64,000 nt of DNA from Rhizobacter koreensis (lineage in GTDB: Bacteria; Pseudomonadota; Gammaproteobacteria; Burkholderiales; Burkholderiaceae_C). Shown in pieces: positions 1-12,804 of the stretch (positions are counted from its first letter, which is position 1; each line of letters opens with the position of its first letter). The stretch covers positions 186,001 through 250,000 of the forward strand of contig NZ_JABWMJ010000002.1 of assembly GCF_013366375.1 (NCBI RefSeq). The letters run 5' to 3'. Below the pieces are notes generated by a model that was not told where the DNA came from, did no database searches, and worked only from the letters and a program-made list of their open reading frames with translations. The position numbers and the translations under genes were made by a program.

Positions 1-922
1 TGAGGCCGTAGCACTGGTGAAAGCCCACGCCCGCGAACGCGCGCATCGCCTCGCGCAGCACGCCCTCGTCGATCGGCGAGGTGCCGTAGCTGACGAGGCG
101 CACGCTCGAGAGGTCGTGCTCCGCGAGGCGCCCCTCGCGGAGCACCCGCACGATCATCGTCGGCACCAGGCTGAGGATGGTCACCCGATGGCGCGCCGCC
201 GCGCGCAGCACCCCTTCCACCGAGAAGTCGCTCAGGTACGTGTGGCCGCCGCCGTACATCGTGACCACCGTCGCCTTGAGGTCGGTCGAATGGAACATCG
301 GGGAGACATGCAGGTAGACGTCGTTCTCGTCGACTTCCATCACGCGCGCGAGCTGCAGCGCATTCGAGACCACGTTGCGGTGCGTGAGGCGAACGCCCTT
401 CGAGCGCCCGGTGGTGCCGCCGGTGAACAGGACGATCGCGTCGTCGTCCTCGTGCGACTCGTGCGCCGGCATCGGCCCGGCGTCGGCGACGAGCGCGTCG
501 AACGCCAGCCAGCCGGGCGCCGCCGGCGCGTCGACCGGCAGCATCACCGCGCGCTCGCGCCAGCGCGCGAGCGCCGGCGCGTCGAGCATCGCGGCGAGCG
601 CGTTGTCGACGAACACCACGTCGCAGTGCGCGTCGTCGAGCATCTGCGCGATCTCGGGCGCGGCAAGACGGAAGTTCAGAGGCACCGGCACCACGCCGGC
701 CCAGTAGCCGGCGTTCAGCAGCTGGGCCTGCGGCACGCTGTTGCGCGCAAGGATGCCGAAACGGCGCCCCGGCGTGAGGCCGAGCCCGCGCAGCATCGAA
801 CCCGTGCGCGCGATGCGTTCGAGGTACTCGTCCCAGGTCCAGATCGCGTCGTCCATGCGGATCGCGACGCGGTGGCCATGGCTCTGCGCGGTCGCGCGCA
901 GCAGGTTGGCAAGGGTCAGCAC
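1..922 (-). CDS. AMP-dependent acyl-CoA synthetase/ligase, N-terminal part
   Basis: About 307 codons are visible and the C-terminal part lies beyond the window edge. The reading begins at a GTG (VLTLANLLRATAQSHGHR) 25 bases after the stop of the upstream DpgC-like gene, so the two are probably cotranscribed. The adenylate-forming family signature LFTGGTTGRSKGV is present at roughly residues 168-180, followed by LTHRNVVSNALQ and HVSPMFHSTD, which are typical of fatty-acyl and aryl CoA ligases. Enzymes of this family activate a carboxylic acid with ATP and then load it on CoA. The substrate cannot be read from the sequence. Its neighbour acts on an acyl-CoA if it is a true DpgC homologue, so this ligase may supply or recycle that CoA ester (inference). 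The start is weakly supported because no good ribosome site precedes it. Confidence 0.85.
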   Translation of the reverse strand, partial: MLTLANLLRATAQSHGHRVAIRMDDAIWTWDEYLERIARTGSMLRGLGLTPGRRFGILARNSVPQAQLLNAGYWAGVVPVPLNFRLAAPEIAQMLDDAHCDVVFVDNALAAMLDAPALARWRERAVMLPVDAPAAPGWLAFDALVADAGPMPAHESHEDDDAIVLFTGGTTGRSKGVRLTHRNVVSNALQLARVMEVDENDVYLHVSPMFHSTDLKATVVTMYGGGHTYLSDFSVEGVLRAAARHRVTILSLVPTMIVRVLREGRLAEHDLSSVRLVSYGTSPIDEGVLREAMRAFAGVGFHQCYGL

Positions 923-947
923 GGGGTGGTCGTCGGCTTGTCGGCCG

Positions 948-2366
948 TCAGAGCTTGCGCTGGCTCGCGTTCCAGTGCCGCTCGAGGTTGCGGATGAGCT
1001 GCTCGCTGAGGTGACAGAAGCCCTGCTCGTAGGCGTAGGTCGCGAGATACCCGCGGAACGCCTCGAGCGTCTCGGTCTGCTGGCGCATCGCCTTGCGGTT
1101 GGCGCCGGCGCTCACCATGCCGGAGCCGACCGCATTCTCGATGCAGGTGGCGAGCGCGGCGTCGATCTCGTCCCGCGCGACGACCTGGTTGGCGATCATG
1201 CGGCCTTCGGGGGAATCGGCGTGGAACACGCGGTCGAACATGATCGCCTCGCGCGCCGCACGCTCGCCCACGAAACGCGGCAGCCGCATGTTCGATGTGC
1301 CCGGCAGGAACCCTTCCTTGCGCGCCGGCAGGCTGAAGTACGAGCCTTTCTCGGCGATCACGTGGTCGACCACCAGCAGCAGCTGGCAGCCGCCGCCGAT
1401 CGCGAACGACTCGACCACCGCGACCCACAGCTTCTCGACGGTCTGCTCGGGCGCGGTGAGCGACACGTCGAGGCTGTCGGGCTCGTCGCCGAGCAGCACG
1501 CCCCGGTAGAGCTTGTTGTGCATCGCCATGTTGCGATACAGGAACGACAGGTAGCTCTGCTTGCCCTGGTAGATGCGGGTCAGGTTGATGCCCGAGCAGA
1601 ACACGCGGCGGCCCTTGTACTTCGGGTGGTCGACCACGCTGCCGCGCAACAGGCCCATGCGCACGTTCGGGTTCATCAGCACCAGGTCGGTCGCGATCTC
1701 GAGCGGGCCGACGGTGGTGTCGTCCTCCGAGTTGAGATAGCGCTCGTTGTGCAGCGTGACGTGCGCGGTCTCGCCCTCGACCACGATCTTCACCTTGCCG
1801 AGGTCGGCGCGGCCGGTGCGCACGAACTCGTCGAGCAGCGCCAGCGACTCGGCACGCGGGCGCAGCATCGAGCGGATCAGGTGGTGCCCGCACGCGGGGT
1901 CGGACAGCACCATGCTGACGAAGAGGCCCTGATGGATCTCGAGGCCGTCCTTGTCGGCCTGCATGCGCTCGCACTCCTCGGCGAGCTGGCCTTCCGTCGG
2001 CAGGATGTCGGGCCAGCGCGCGGCGGCCTCCCAGAGCAGCGCCTCGACCCGCAGCGACCGGCGGCCGCCGTCGGTGAGCTCGCGATAGAGCGGCACCGCC
2101 TGACGGCGGAAGAAGCGCCAGGTCGCGTCGGCCATCAGCTGGACCGCCGTCTGCCCGGCGAGCTTCTGCGCGGCATTGCGCTGCGAGCGCAGCGGCATCG
2201 CGCCGAGCAGCGCGCGGCCCTGCTGAATCGCCTCGCGCAGTGTGCCTTCCTCGAGGCGCTCGCGGCTGGCGTCGATCGCGCGCACGAAGGTCTCGATGGT
2301 GTCCTGCGGCAGGCCCGCGCCCGCGAGGCGCGGCAGACGTTGTTCGCGGGGGATGAACTCGATCAT
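948..2366 (-). CDS. DpgC-like (3,5-dihydroxyphenylacetyl-CoA 1,2-dioxygenase-like) crotonase-fold protein
   Basis: 472 aa from the ATG (MIEFIPREQRLPRLAG). An in-frame extension to about position 2573 exists but looks non-coding. The C-terminal half is a crotonase (enoyl-CoA hydratase) fold with the oxyanion-hole segment VVESFAIGGGCQLLLVVD at residues 318-335. It is followed by YFSLPARKEGFLPGTSN, RLPRFVGERAAREAIMF and DSPEGR. The segments GRRVFCSGINLTRIYQGK and ERHWNASQRKL are also present. To my recollection these blocks match DpgC, the metal- and flavin-free dioxygenase of vancomycin-type antibiotic pathways, rather than ordinary hydratases. The roughly 200-residue helical N-terminal part is also DpgC-like and absent from hydratases. 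DpgC oxidises 3,5-dihydroxyphenylacetyl-CoA to a keto acid with release of CoA. Here the real substrate is unknown. A CoA ligase follows 25 bases downstream. Confidence 0.8.
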   Translation of the reverse strand: MIEFIPREQRLPRLAGAGLPQDTIETFVRAIDASRERLEEGTLREAIQQGRALLGAMPLRSQRNAAQKLAGQTAVQLMADATWRFFRRQAVPLYRELTDGGRRSLRVEALLWEAAARWPDILPTEGQLAEECERMQADKDGLEIHQGLFVSMVLSDPACGHHLIRSMLRPRAESLALLDEFVRTGRADLGKVKIVVEGETAHVTLHNERYLNSEDDTTVGPLEIATDLVLMNPNVRMGLLRGSVVDHPKYKGRRVFCSGINLTRIYQGKQSYLSFLYRNMAMHNKLYRGVLLGDEPDSLDVSLTAPEQTVEKLWVAVVESFAIGGGCQLLLVVDHVIAEKGSYFSLPARKEGFLPGTSNMRLPRFVGERAAREAIMFDRVFHADSPEGRMIANQVVARDEIDAALATCIENAVGSGMVSAGANRKAMRQQTETLEAFRGYLATYAYEQGFCHLSEQLIRNLERHWNASQRKL

Positions 2367-2871
2367 GGTTGGACCTTTGGACCGGTGGCGGACAACTCGA
2401 CCCGCGCCTGCCGTGATGGGATGTCCCGGTGAGCGGCCGGCTGCCGCCGGCTCGTCGATGCGGGTCATGGCCTGAGCACGCGTGCGATCACGCCACGTGC
2501 GAGTCGTCGACGGGGTATGCCCGCGACAGTCTGCGGCCTCGGGAACACGGCGGCAACCGAGAATTGGTGACACCGGCGCGAGAAAAACTCACGTGCGGCC
2601 GGGAGCTCCGCAGGTCTTCAAGGCCGGCGTGCTTGCGCGCACGGAGAACGGCGCAGGACCCTTACAGCGCCTCGTGCACGTTGAGCGCCGTTTGCGGTGG
2701 AGCCGAGACTCGCATGCTTCGCGCAACGTGCGTGTGGGAACGAGGGACCGCACTGCCGGCCTATGCGCCGGCTCGCACCCATTTCTGCCGCGAGCGATGC
2801 ACGGCAGCCCTCGGACCCGCGTCGCACGCACACGCCACCGGCAGTCGCCGGTCGGCGCGGGCGCGAGGCGC
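2367..2871. other. 505-base non-coding gap between lpdA and the DpgC-like gene
   Basis: Both flanking genes run on the minus strand. I see no convincing gene, tRNA, U-rich terminator or long repeat here. Open frames in this stretch lack ribosome sites and family signatures. The length suggests that the DpgC-like gene has its own promoter and is not part of the pyruvate dehydrogenase operon, but no clear -35/-10 pair stands out. Confidence 0.4.
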
Positions 2872-4782
2872 TCAGCGCTTGACCGGCGGCAGGTCGGTGC
2901 AGGCGCCTTCGAACGCCTCGGCCGCCATCCCGAGGCTTTCGCCGAGCGTGGGGTGCGGGTGGATGGTCTTGCCGATGTCGACCGCGTCGGCGCCCATCTC
3001 GATGGCAAGCGCGACCTCGCCGATCATGTCGCCGGCGTGCGTGCCGACGATCGCGCCGCCGACGATCTGGTGCGTGTCGGCGTCGAACAGCAGCTTCGTG
3101 AAGCCCTCGTCGCGGCCGTTGGCGATCGCCCGGCCCGATGCGCTCCAGGGGAACACGCTCTTCTTCACGTTGAGGCCGCGCGCCTTGGCGTCGTCTTCCG
3201 TCACGCCGACCCAGGCGACCTCGGGGTCGGTGTAGGCGACGCTCGGGATCACGCGCGCATCGAACGCGGCCTTGGCGAGGTGGTCGTCGCCGAGCAGTTC
3301 GCCGGCGGCGACTTCGGCGGCGACGTGCGCCTCGTGCACCGCCTTGTGCGCGAGCATCGGCTGGCCGACGATGTCGCCGATCGCGAAGATATGCGCGACG
3401 CTCGTGCGCATCTGGATGTCGACCGAGATGAAGCCGCGCTCGCCGACCTCGACGCCCGCCTTGTCGGCGCCGATGCGCTTGCCGTTCGGCACCCGCCCGA
3501 CGGCCTGCAGCACCAAGTCGTAGGTCTGCTCCTTGACGCCGCCCTCGCCTTCGAACGACACCTTGATGCCGCCCTCGGTCGCCTCGGCACCGACCGTCTT
3601 GGTCTTCAAGAGGATGTTGTCGAAGCGCGGCGCGTTCATCTTCTGCCAGACCTTGACGAGGTCGCGGTCGGCGCCCTGCATCAGGCCGTCGAGCATCTCG
3701 ACCACATCGAGGCGCGCGCCGAGCGTCGAATAGACGGTGCCCATCTCGAGACCGATGATCCCGCCGCCGATCACGAGCATGCGCTTGGGATTCTGGCGCA
3801 GCTCGAGCGCACCGGTCGACGTGACGACGCGCGGGTCGTCCTTGGGCAGGAACGGCAGCTTCACCGCTTCGGAGCCGGCCGCGATGATCGCGCGCTTGAA
3901 GCCGATGGTCTGGGTTCCCCCGTCGGCCTTGGTCACCTGCAGCCGGTACGCGTCGATGAACTCGCCGCTGCCCTGCACCACCGTGACCTTGCGCATCTTG
4001 GCCATCGCGGCAAGGCCACCGGTCAGCTTGCCGACCACCTTGCTCTTGTGCGCGCGGAGCTTCTCGAGGTCGACGCTGGGCGGGGCGAACGTCACGCCCA
4101 TCGATTCGAAGTGCTTCACCTCGTCCATCACCGCGGCGACGTGCAGCAGCGCCTTCGACGGGATGCAGCCCACGTTGAGGCAGACGCCGCCGAGCGTCGC
4201 GAAGCGCTCGACGAGCACGGTCTTGAGGCCGAGGTCGGCGCCTCGGAAGGCCGCCGAGTAGCCGCCCGGGCCGGCGCCGAGCACGAGCAGGTCGCACTCG
4301 AGGTCGGCGGGCCCGCTGGTGCGCGGCGGGGTTGCGCTCCGCGCCGGCGCGGCGCCAGCGGGCGACGAGCCGCCGCCTGGCGCGGCCGGGGCAGCCGTGG
4401 CTCCGGCCGCGCCACCGGACGACGCCGCGCCCGTGGTTCCACCGTAGCCGGCCGCCGGGGCGCCAGCGTTGGCAGCGGTTGCCGCACCCGAGCCCGCCGC
4501 GGCCGCAGTCGCGCCGGTCGCGGCACCGGCGCTTGCCGCGGCACCGTCGCCCTCCAGCACCAGGATCGCCGAGCCCTCGTTGACGGTATCGCCGACCTTG
4601 ACCCGGAGCTCCTTCACCACGCCGCCGGCCGACGATGGGATCTCCATCGACGCCTTGTCGCTTTCGACCGTGATGAGGCTCTGCTCGGGCTTGACGGTGT
4701 CGCCCGGCTTGACGAGCACCTCGATGACGGCGACGTCCTTGAAGTCGCCGATGTCCGGAACCTTGATGTCGATCGTCGCCAT
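2872..4782 (-). CDS. lpdA: Dihydrolipoyl dehydrogenase (E3) with N-terminal lipoyl domain
   Basis: 636 aa. Residues 1-80 form a lipoyl domain with the lipoylation site ESDKASM (Lys43). An Ala/Gly-rich linker of about 75 residues follows. The flavoprotein part begins near residue 160 with the FAD-binding run [13 protein letters not shown]. The redox-active disulfide is [13 protein letters not shown] (Cys201, Cys206), and the C-terminal His-Glu region includes HPHPTLGES. The enzyme reoxidises dihydrolipoamide on E2 with NAD+. The E. coli enzyme has no lipoyl domain, but the fused form is known in Neisseria and several betaproteobacteria. It is the last gene of aceE-aceF-lpdA, 16 bases after aceF. 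Confidence 0.97.
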   Translation of the reverse strand: MATIDIKVPDIGDFKDVAVIEVLVKPGDTVKPEQSLITVESDKASMEIPSSAGGVVKELRVKVGDTVNEGSAILVLEGDGAAASAGAATGATAAAAGSGAATAANAGAPAAGYGGTTGAASSGGAAGATAAPAAPGGGSSPAGAAPARSATPPRTSGPADLECDLLVLGAGPGGYSAAFRGADLGLKTVLVERFATLGGVCLNVGCIPSKALLHVAAVMDEVKHFESMGVTFAPPSVDLEKLRAHKSKVVGKLTGGLAAMAKMRKVTVVQGSGEFIDAYRLQVTKADGGTQTIGFKRAIIAAGSEAVKLPFLPKDDPRVVTSTGALELRQNPKRMLVIGGGIIGLEMGTVYSTLGARLDVVEMLDGLMQGADRDLVKVWQKMNAPRFDNILLKTKTVGAEATEGGIKVSFEGEGGVKEQTYDLVLQAVGRVPNGKRIGADKAGVEVGERGFISVDIQMRTSVAHIFAIGDIVGQPMLAHKAVHEAHVAAEVAAGELLGDDHLAKAAFDARVIPSVAYTDPEVAWVGVTEDDAKARGLNVKKSVFPWSASGRAIANGRDEGFTKLLFDADTHQIVGGAIVGTHAGDMIGEVALAIEMGADAVDIGKTIHPHPTLGESLGMAAEAFEGACTDLPPVKR

Positions 4783-6415
4783 GCTCAGCCTCGGGTGGTC
4801 AAAGCAGCACGCGGCGGAAGTCGCCGAGGATCTGCACCAGGAACGCGTTGAAGCGCGCGGCCGCCGCGCCGTCGATCACGCGGTGGTCCCAGCTCAGGCT
4901 GAGCGGCAGGATGAGGCGCGGCTGGAACGCCTTGCCGTCCCAGCGTGGCTCGGTCGTGCTGCGGCAGACGCCAAGGATCGCGACTTCGGGTGCGTTGATG
5001 ATCGGCGTGAAGTAGCGCCCGCCGATGCCGCCGAGCGACGAGATCGAGAAGCACCCGCCGGTCATCTCGCCCGGCGAGAGCTTGCCCTCGCGCGCCTTCT
5101 TGGCGAGCTCGCCCATCTCCTTCGAGATCTGCAGCACGCCCTTCTGGTCGCAGTCCTTGATCACCGGGACCATCAGGCCGTTGGGCGTGTCGGCCGCGAA
5201 GCCGATGTGGAAGTACTTCTTGTAGACGAGCTGGTCGCCCTCGAGCGAGGCGTTGAACTCGGGGAACTGCTTGAGCGCGGCGACCGACGCCTTGATGAGG
5301 AACGCCAGCATCGTGACCTTGGGCGCGTCCTTGTTCTTCTCGTTCTCCTTGTTGGTGAGAACGCGGAACGCCTCGAGCTCGGTGATGTCGGCGTCGTCGT
5401 GGTTGGTGACGTGCGGAATCATCACCCAGTTGCGGTGCAGGTTCGCGCCACTGATCTTCTTGATGCGCGGCAGGTCCTTGCGCTCGACGGGGCCGAACTT
5501 GGCGAAGTCGACCTGCGGCCAGGCGAGGAGGCCCGGGAAGCCCGCACCCCCTGCCGAAGCCGCGGCCGGTGCCTTGGCGGCCTGCGCCTTGGTCTGCTGG
5601 CTGCCCTCCATCACGCCCTTGACGAACGCCTGCACGTCCTGCTGCGTGATGCGGCCCTTGGGCCCGCTGCCCTTGACCTCGTCGAGCGGCACGCCGAGCT
5701 CGCGGGCGAGCTTGCGGATCGTCGGCGACGCGTGCGGCAGCGCGCCGCGCGGCGCGCTCGGCTCGTGCGCCGGCAGCGCGGCGGTCGGCAGCGTGCGCTC
5801 GGCAGGGCCGCTCGGCGCCGGCGACGGAGCGGGCGCGGCTGCAGCGCTCGGCGCCGCGGCAGGCGCCGGCGCTGAAGCCGCTGCAGAGGTTGCCCCAGCG
5901 GCGCCACCCTCGAGCACCACCACCGGGCTGCCTTCCGACACCTTGTCGCCGACCTTGACGCGGACCTCCTTGACGACGCCGCCGTGCGACGACGGGATCT
6001 CCATCGACGCCTTGTCGCTCTCGACCGTGATGAGGCTCTGCTCGGGTTTGATCGTGTCGCCCGGCTTGACCATCACCTCGATCACCGCCACCTCGGCGAA
6101 GTCGCCGATGTCGGGCACGACGACCTCGACCGGCGCACCGCCACCCTGCGCAGCCAGCGGAGGAGCCGATGCCGCCGGCGCGGGACCCGGCGCAGGCGCT
6201 GGCGCGGACGCTGCCGGCGCCGGCGCGGAGGCGGCCTGGCCCGCGTCAGCCGACTCGAGCACCAGCAGCGGCGAGCCCTCGGACACCTTGTCGCCGAGCT
6301 TGACCTTGAGCTCCTTGACCACCCCGCCGGCCGACGACGGAATCTCCATCGACGCCTTGTCGCTCTCGACCGTGATCAGCGACTGGTCGGCGGCGATCGT
6401 GTCGCCCGGCTTGAC
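4631..6415 (-). repeat. Three near-identical 83-base lipoyl-domain repeats in aceF and lpdA
   Basis: The stretches 4631-4713 (lpdA), 5988-6070 (second lipoyl domain of aceF) and 6333-6415 (first lipoyl domain of aceF) are strikingly alike at DNA level. Copies 1 and 2 differ at only a few bases, while copy 3 diverges in its last third. They encode the core around the lipoyl-lysine site [12 protein letters not shown]. The identity exceeds what codon constraint needs and suggests recent duplication or gene conversion. Confidence 0.85.
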
Positions 6416-6484
6416 CAGCAGCTCGATGATCTCGACGTCGCTGAAATCGCCGATGTCCGGCACTTTGACTTCCACGAGGGCCAT
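4799..6484 (-). CDS. aceF: Dihydrolipoamide acetyltransferase (E2) of pyruvate dehydrogenase
   Basis: 561 aa. Two lipoyl domains (about residues 1-80 and 118-200) each carry ESDKASM, with Lys43 in the first. Both are followed by Ala/Pro-rich hinges. A peripheral-subunit-binding domain follows, with [20 protein letters not shown] and [12 protein letters not shown]. The C-terminal catalytic domain has the active-site motif [15 protein letters not shown]. The protein transfers the acetyl group from lipoamide to CoA and forms the core of the complex. It starts 39 bases after aceE. The number of lipoyl domains in E2 varies by species, and two is usual in betaproteobacteria. Confidence 0.98.
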   Translation of the reverse strand: MALVEVKVPDIGDFSDVEIIELLVKPGDTIAADQSLITVESDKASMEIPSSAGGVVKELKVKLGDKVSEGSPLLVLESADAGQAASAPAPAASAPAPAPGPAPAASAPPLAAQGGGAPVEVVVPDIGDFAEVAVIEVMVKPGDTIKPEQSLITVESDKASMEIPSSHGGVVKEVRVKVGDKVSEGSPVVVLEGGAAGATSAAASAPAPAAAPSAAAAPAPSPAPSGPAERTLPTAALPAHEPSAPRGALPHASPTIRKLARELGVPLDEVKGSGPKGRITQQDVQAFVKGVMEGSQQTKAQAAKAPAAASAGGAGFPGLLAWPQVDFAKFGPVERKDLPRIKKISGANLHRNWVMIPHVTNHDDADITELEAFRVLTNKENEKNKDAPKVTMLAFLIKASVAALKQFPEFNASLEGDQLVYKKYFHIGFAADTPNGLMVPVIKDCDQKGVLQISKEMGELAKKAREGKLSPGEMTGGCFSISSLGGIGGRYFTPIINAPEVAILGVCRSTTEPRWDGKAFQPRLILPLSLSWDHRVIDGAAAARFNAFLVQILGDFRRVLL

Positions 6485-6523
6485 GCATGTCTCCGTTGTT
6501 CTGCTCGCGCGGGCGCGCTGCGG

Positions 6524-9235
<2,712 letters not shown>

Positions 9236-9461
9236 AGGTGTCTCCTGTTTTGGATCGGCTCGAGCCCTTGAGCCGCCGCGTGAAGTGTCACACGACGGCC
9301 TATTCTGTAAGAAGCCGGACCGGCCGCGCACCCGGTGGCGCAGGCGGCGGCCGCCGAGCCTGCCGGCGCACCGGCAAACCGCGTGCGAAACGCCCCGCCG
9401 AAGGGAACGCACGGGCGACCACCGGCCATTCGGGGGCAAGCGCCAGATCGGATAATCGGGC

Positions 9462-12005
9462 ATGCCGCCGACCGTCGCCGCCGCCCGCCCGCGCGCCGCC
9501 CGCACCTGGCCCGAGCGCCTGTTCGGGCGCTGGTGGCGGCGCCAATCGGCCGCGCACCAGGACCGTTACGCGACCCTCGGGCCGCTGTTCTCGGTGCTGC
9601 TCTTCCTCGCGGCGATCATCTCGGCGTTCTGGTACCTGCGAAACGAGGAGTTCGAGCGCGAGCAGGAAGCGGTCAAGCGCGACACCGAGATCTCGCAGCA
9701 GCAGCTGCGCCTGCGCCTGATCGAGAACCAGGAGCAGCTGGTGCGCATGGCACGCGACATCGTCACGCGCGGCATCGAGCGCCAGAACTTCGCGGCGCAC
9801 ACCTCGAGCTTCGTGCGCGACCGCCCGGAGATCACCAATCTGATCTGGGTCGGCGCCGACCGCTCACGCATCGCCGGCCACGCGGTGACGACGTTCCTGC
9901 CGGAAAGCGGCGTCACCAGCGACGACACGCCGGCGTCGATGCCGGCGCTGCGCTCGAACGCCGAGCCCGAGCGCACCTTCGTGCGCGGCCGCGAGAGCCG
10001 CCAGACCACCTACTCGGGCCCGTTCGCCGACAGCTACGGCCACACGGTGTTCCAGGTGCAGGTGCCGCTGTTCGAGCGCAGCACCTTCGCCGGCGCGCTG
10101 ATCGCCGAATACTCGGTCGAGCGCCTGGTGCGCTACTACGTGCCGTCGGAGGTGTCGAGCCGGCACGCGATCAGCCTGCTCGACCGGCAGGGCCGCGCGC
10201 TGGCGAGCACCGTCATGACGCCGGCGGGCTCGCCGCCGCGCCGCGGTGCGATCAACCACGAGGTGCCGCTCGCACCGGCCCACAACGGCCTCGTGCTGCG
10301 CGGCCAGGGTCATCGCACCTCGATCGGCCTGATCAGCAACACGCTGTTCTGGATGGTCGCGGCCCTTTCGGTGCTTACCGTCTGGATGCTGCTCGGCACC
10401 GGCCGACACATGCGGCGGCGCCTGCAGATGCAGGCCGCGCTGGTGTCGGAGACCAACTTCCGGCGCGCCATGGAGAACTCCATGCTCACCGGCATGCGCG
10501 CCATGGACCTCGAAGGCCGCATCACCTACGTCAACCCGGCGTTCTGCGCGATGACGGGCTTCTCGGACGCCGACCTGATCGGCCAGCGGCCGCCGTTTCC
10601 CCACTGGCCGCGCGACCGTGTCGACGAGAACCGGCGCCTGCTCGAGCAGGAGCTGCAGGGCAAGAGCCCCGCCGGCGGCATCGAGGTCAAGGTGATGCGC
10701 AAGGACGGCACCATCTTCGACGCCCGCATGTACGTCTCGCCGCTGATCGACCCGAAGGGGCAGCAGACCGGCTGGATGACCTCGATGACCAACATCACCG
10801 AAGCCAAGCGCATCCGCGACCAGCTCACGGCCTCGCACGAGCGCTTCACCACCGTGCTCGAGGGGCTCGACGCCGCGGTTTCGGTGGTCTCGGTGCAGCA
10901 AGGCGAGCTGCTGTTCGCGAACCGCTCGTACCGGCTCTGGTTCGGCGCGGTGGCCGCCGGCCACGCGCTGCTCTCGGGCGGGCAGGCGAGCTCGAGCGGC
11001 GCCGCGCCGGTCGGCGAGGCGATCGACGAGTCGGTCGACGACCTCGGCGGCCTGCCGACGCAGGAGCTCACCGATGCCGGGTCCGATTCGCGCGAGGTCT
11101 TCGTCGAGTCGCTGCAGAAGTGGTTCGACGTGCGCGCCCGCTACCTGCAGTGGACCGACGGGCGCCTCGCGCAGATGCTGATCGCGACCGACATCACCGA
11201 GCGGCGCCACGCCGAGGCGGTGGCGGCGAGCCAGGCCGAGAAGGCGCAGGTGACGAGCCGCCTCGTCACCATGGGCGAGATGGCGTCGTCGGTCGCGCAC
11301 GAGCTGAACCAGCCGCTCACCGCGATCACCAACTACTGCAACGGCATGGTGACGCGCGTCGAGAACAACGCGATCGACAAGGGCGACCTCGTCGCCGCGC
11401 TGCAGAAGACCGCGCGCCAGGCCGAGCGCGCGGGTCAGATCATCCATCGCATCCGCGCGTTCGTGAAACGCAGCGAGCCGCAGCGCCAGCGCGCCTACGC
11501 GCACACCATCGTCGAGGACGCGGTCGAGCTCGCCGGCATCGAGCTGCGCCGCCGCAACGTCGCGATCCACACCTACGTGGCGCAGCGCCCGCCGCCGCTG
11601 ATGGTCGATCCGATCCTGATCGAGCAGGTGGTGCTCAACCTCCTCAAGAACGCGGCCGAGGCGATCGACAACGCGCACCTGCCGACGGCGCGGCGCCGCA
11701 TCGAGCTGCGCGTGCTGCCGCGCCACAGCGAAGAGGAAGGCGACACGATCGAGTTCATCGTCACCGATCACGGGCCGGGCCTCAAGGAAGAGGTGCTGGC
11801 GCGCCTCTACGAGGCGTTCTTCTCGACCAAGGTCGACGGGCTGGGCATCGGCCTGTCGCTGTGCCGCTCGATCATCGAGAGCCACCGCGGCCGGATCAAG
11901 GCGACCAACCTCTACAATGGAGAGACGCCGATCGGCTGCCGGTTCTCGTTCACGTTGCCGGTCGAAACGTCCCGAAGCGATGCTCCTGCGGCCGCCACTG
12001 CCTAG
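9462..12005 (+). CDS. Membrane PAS sensor histidine kinase, divergent from aceE
   Basis: 847 aa. The first membrane helix is near residues 45-65 (FSVLLFLAAIISAFWYL) and the second near 288-312 (LFWMVAALSVLTVWMLLG), enclosing a periplasmic sensor region of about 220 residues. Cytoplasmic PAS domains lie at about 335-450 and 458-580. A HisKA segment carries ASSVAHELNQPLTAI with phospho-acceptor His613. A HATPase domain has the N-box LNLLKNAAEAI and the glycine motif VDGLGIGLSLC. The HELNQPL form of the H-box is typical of FixL/DctB-like kinases that partner with FixJ-like regulators, and one follows at 12081. Divergence from the PDH operon suggests control of pyruvate metabolism (inference). 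The signal is unknown. Confidence 0.93.
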   Translation: MPPTVAAARPRAARTWPERLFGRWWRRQSAAHQDRYATLGPLFSVLLFLAAIISAFWYLRNEEFEREQEAVKRDTEISQQQLRLRLIENQEQLVRMARDIVTRGIERQNFAAHTSSFVRDRPEITNLIWVGADRSRIAGHAVTTFLPESGVTSDDTPASMPALRSNAEPERTFVRGRESRQTTYSGPFADSYGHTVFQVQVPLFERSTFAGALIAEYSVERLVRYYVPSEVSSRHAISLLDRQGRALASTVMTPAGSPPRRGAINHEVPLAPAHNGLVLRGQGHRTSIGLISNTLFWMVAALSVLTVWMLLGTGRHMRRRLQMQAALVSETNFRRAMENSMLTGMRAMDLEGRITYVNPAFCAMTGFSDADLIGQRPPFPHWPRDRVDENRRLLEQELQGKSPAGGIEVKVMRKDGTIFDARMYVSPLIDPKGQQTGWMTSMTNITEAKRIRDQLTASHERFTTVLEGLDAAVSVVSVQQGELLFANRSYRLWFGAVAAGHALLSGGQASSSGAAPVGEAIDESVDDLGGLPTQELTDAGSDSREVFVESLQKWFDVRARYLQWTDGRLAQMLIATDITERRHAEAVAASQAEKAQVTSRLVTMGEMASSVAHELNQPLTAITNYCNGMVTRVENNAIDKGDLVAALQKTARQAERAGQIIHRIRAFVKRSEPQRQRAYAHTIVEDAVELAGIELRRRNVAIHTYVAQRPPPLMVDPILIEQVVLNLLKNAAEAIDNAHLPTARRRIELRVLPRHSEEEGDTIEFIVTDHGPGLKEEVLARLYEAFFSTKVDGLGIGLSLCRSIIESHRGRIKATNLYNGETPIGCRFSFTLPVETSRSDAPAAATA

Positions 12006-12080
12006 CGCGAAGGGGCCGCACGCGCGGCCCGCCGCCCCCACCCTTTCCGCAATCACCGCACCGCGTGCGAAGGTGAATCG

Positions 12081-12704
12081 ATGAGCTTGATTCCGAAGAA
12101 GGGCACCGTGTACGTCGTCGATGACGACGAAGCCGTCCGCGACTCGCTGCAGTGGCTGCTCGAGGGCAAGGACTACCGGGTGAAGTGCTTCGACTCGGCC
12201 GAGTCGTTCCTGGCGCGCTTCGACCCGCGCGAAGTGGCCTGCCTGATCGTCGACATCCGCATGGAGGGCATGAGCGGCCTCGAGCTGCAGGATCGCCTGA
12301 TCGAGCGCCGCTCGCCGCTGCCGATGACCTTCATCACCGGCCACGGCGACGTGCCGATGGCGGTGACGACGATGAAGAAGGGCGCCGAGGACTTCATCGA
12401 GAAGCCGTTCAAGGAAGCCGAGCTCGTGCAGCTCGTCGAGAAGATGCTGCAGCGCGCCCGCGTCGACTTCTCGAAGCACCAGGAAGCGGCGAGCCGCGAC
12501 GCCCTGCTGTCGCGCCTGACCACGCGCGAGGCGCAGGTGCTCGAGCGCATCGTCGCCGGGCGCCTGAACAAGCAGATCGCCGACGACCTGGGCATCAGCA
12601 TCAAGACGGTGGAAGCGCATCGCGCCAACATCATGGAAAAGCTGAACGCGAACACGGTCGCCGACCTGCTGAAGATCGCGCTCGGAGCGCAGACGCGGGC
12701 CTGA
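12081..12704 (+). CDS. FixJ-family response regulator
   Basis: 207 aa. The receiver domain begins [20 protein letters not shown] and has the phospho-acceptor Asp58 in LIVDIRMEG and Lys in [10 protein letters not shown]. The LuxR-type DNA-binding domain has [15 protein letters not shown] and [20 protein letters not shown]. The gene lies 75 bases after the sensor kinase and is its likely partner. FixJ-like regulators usually activate sigma-70 promoters. Likely targets are the divergent aceE promoter or distant dicarboxylate/pyruvate genes, but no binding site was recognised in the 226-base aceE/kinase interval. Confidence 0.93.
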   Translation: MSLIPKKGTVYVVDDDEAVRDSLQWLLEGKDYRVKCFDSAESFLARFDPREVACLIVDIRMEGMSGLELQDRLIERRSPLPMTFITGHGDVPMAVTTMKKGAEDFIEKPFKEAELVQLVEKMLQRARVDFSKHQEAASRDALLSRLTTREAQVLERIVAGRLNKQIADDLGISIKTVEAHRANIMEKLNANTVADLLKIALGAQTRA

Positions 12705-12804
12705 GCGGCGCCGGCGACGCCGCTCCCGGGGCGGCACCGGCCGCATCCGTCCGGCGCCAGCGGTGTCGGGTCGTGCCCTTCACTTCTACCGCGGTGGTGA
12801 CCCC

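Noticed and set aside
741-2432. Long plus-strand open frame (over 500 codons) opposite the DpgC-like gene
   Set aside because: It is the antisense shadow of a well-supported minus-strand gene. The product is Arg/His/Leu-rich with no family signature, as is common in GC-rich DNA.
2367-2573. 69-residue N-terminal extension of the DpgC-like protein
   Set aside because: Arg-rich and without similarity; a better start lies at 2366.
9864-12746. Minus-strand open frame of 960 codons opposite the PAS kinase and its regulator
   Set aside because: Shadow of two genes with intact catalytic motifs; composition is unlike a real protein.
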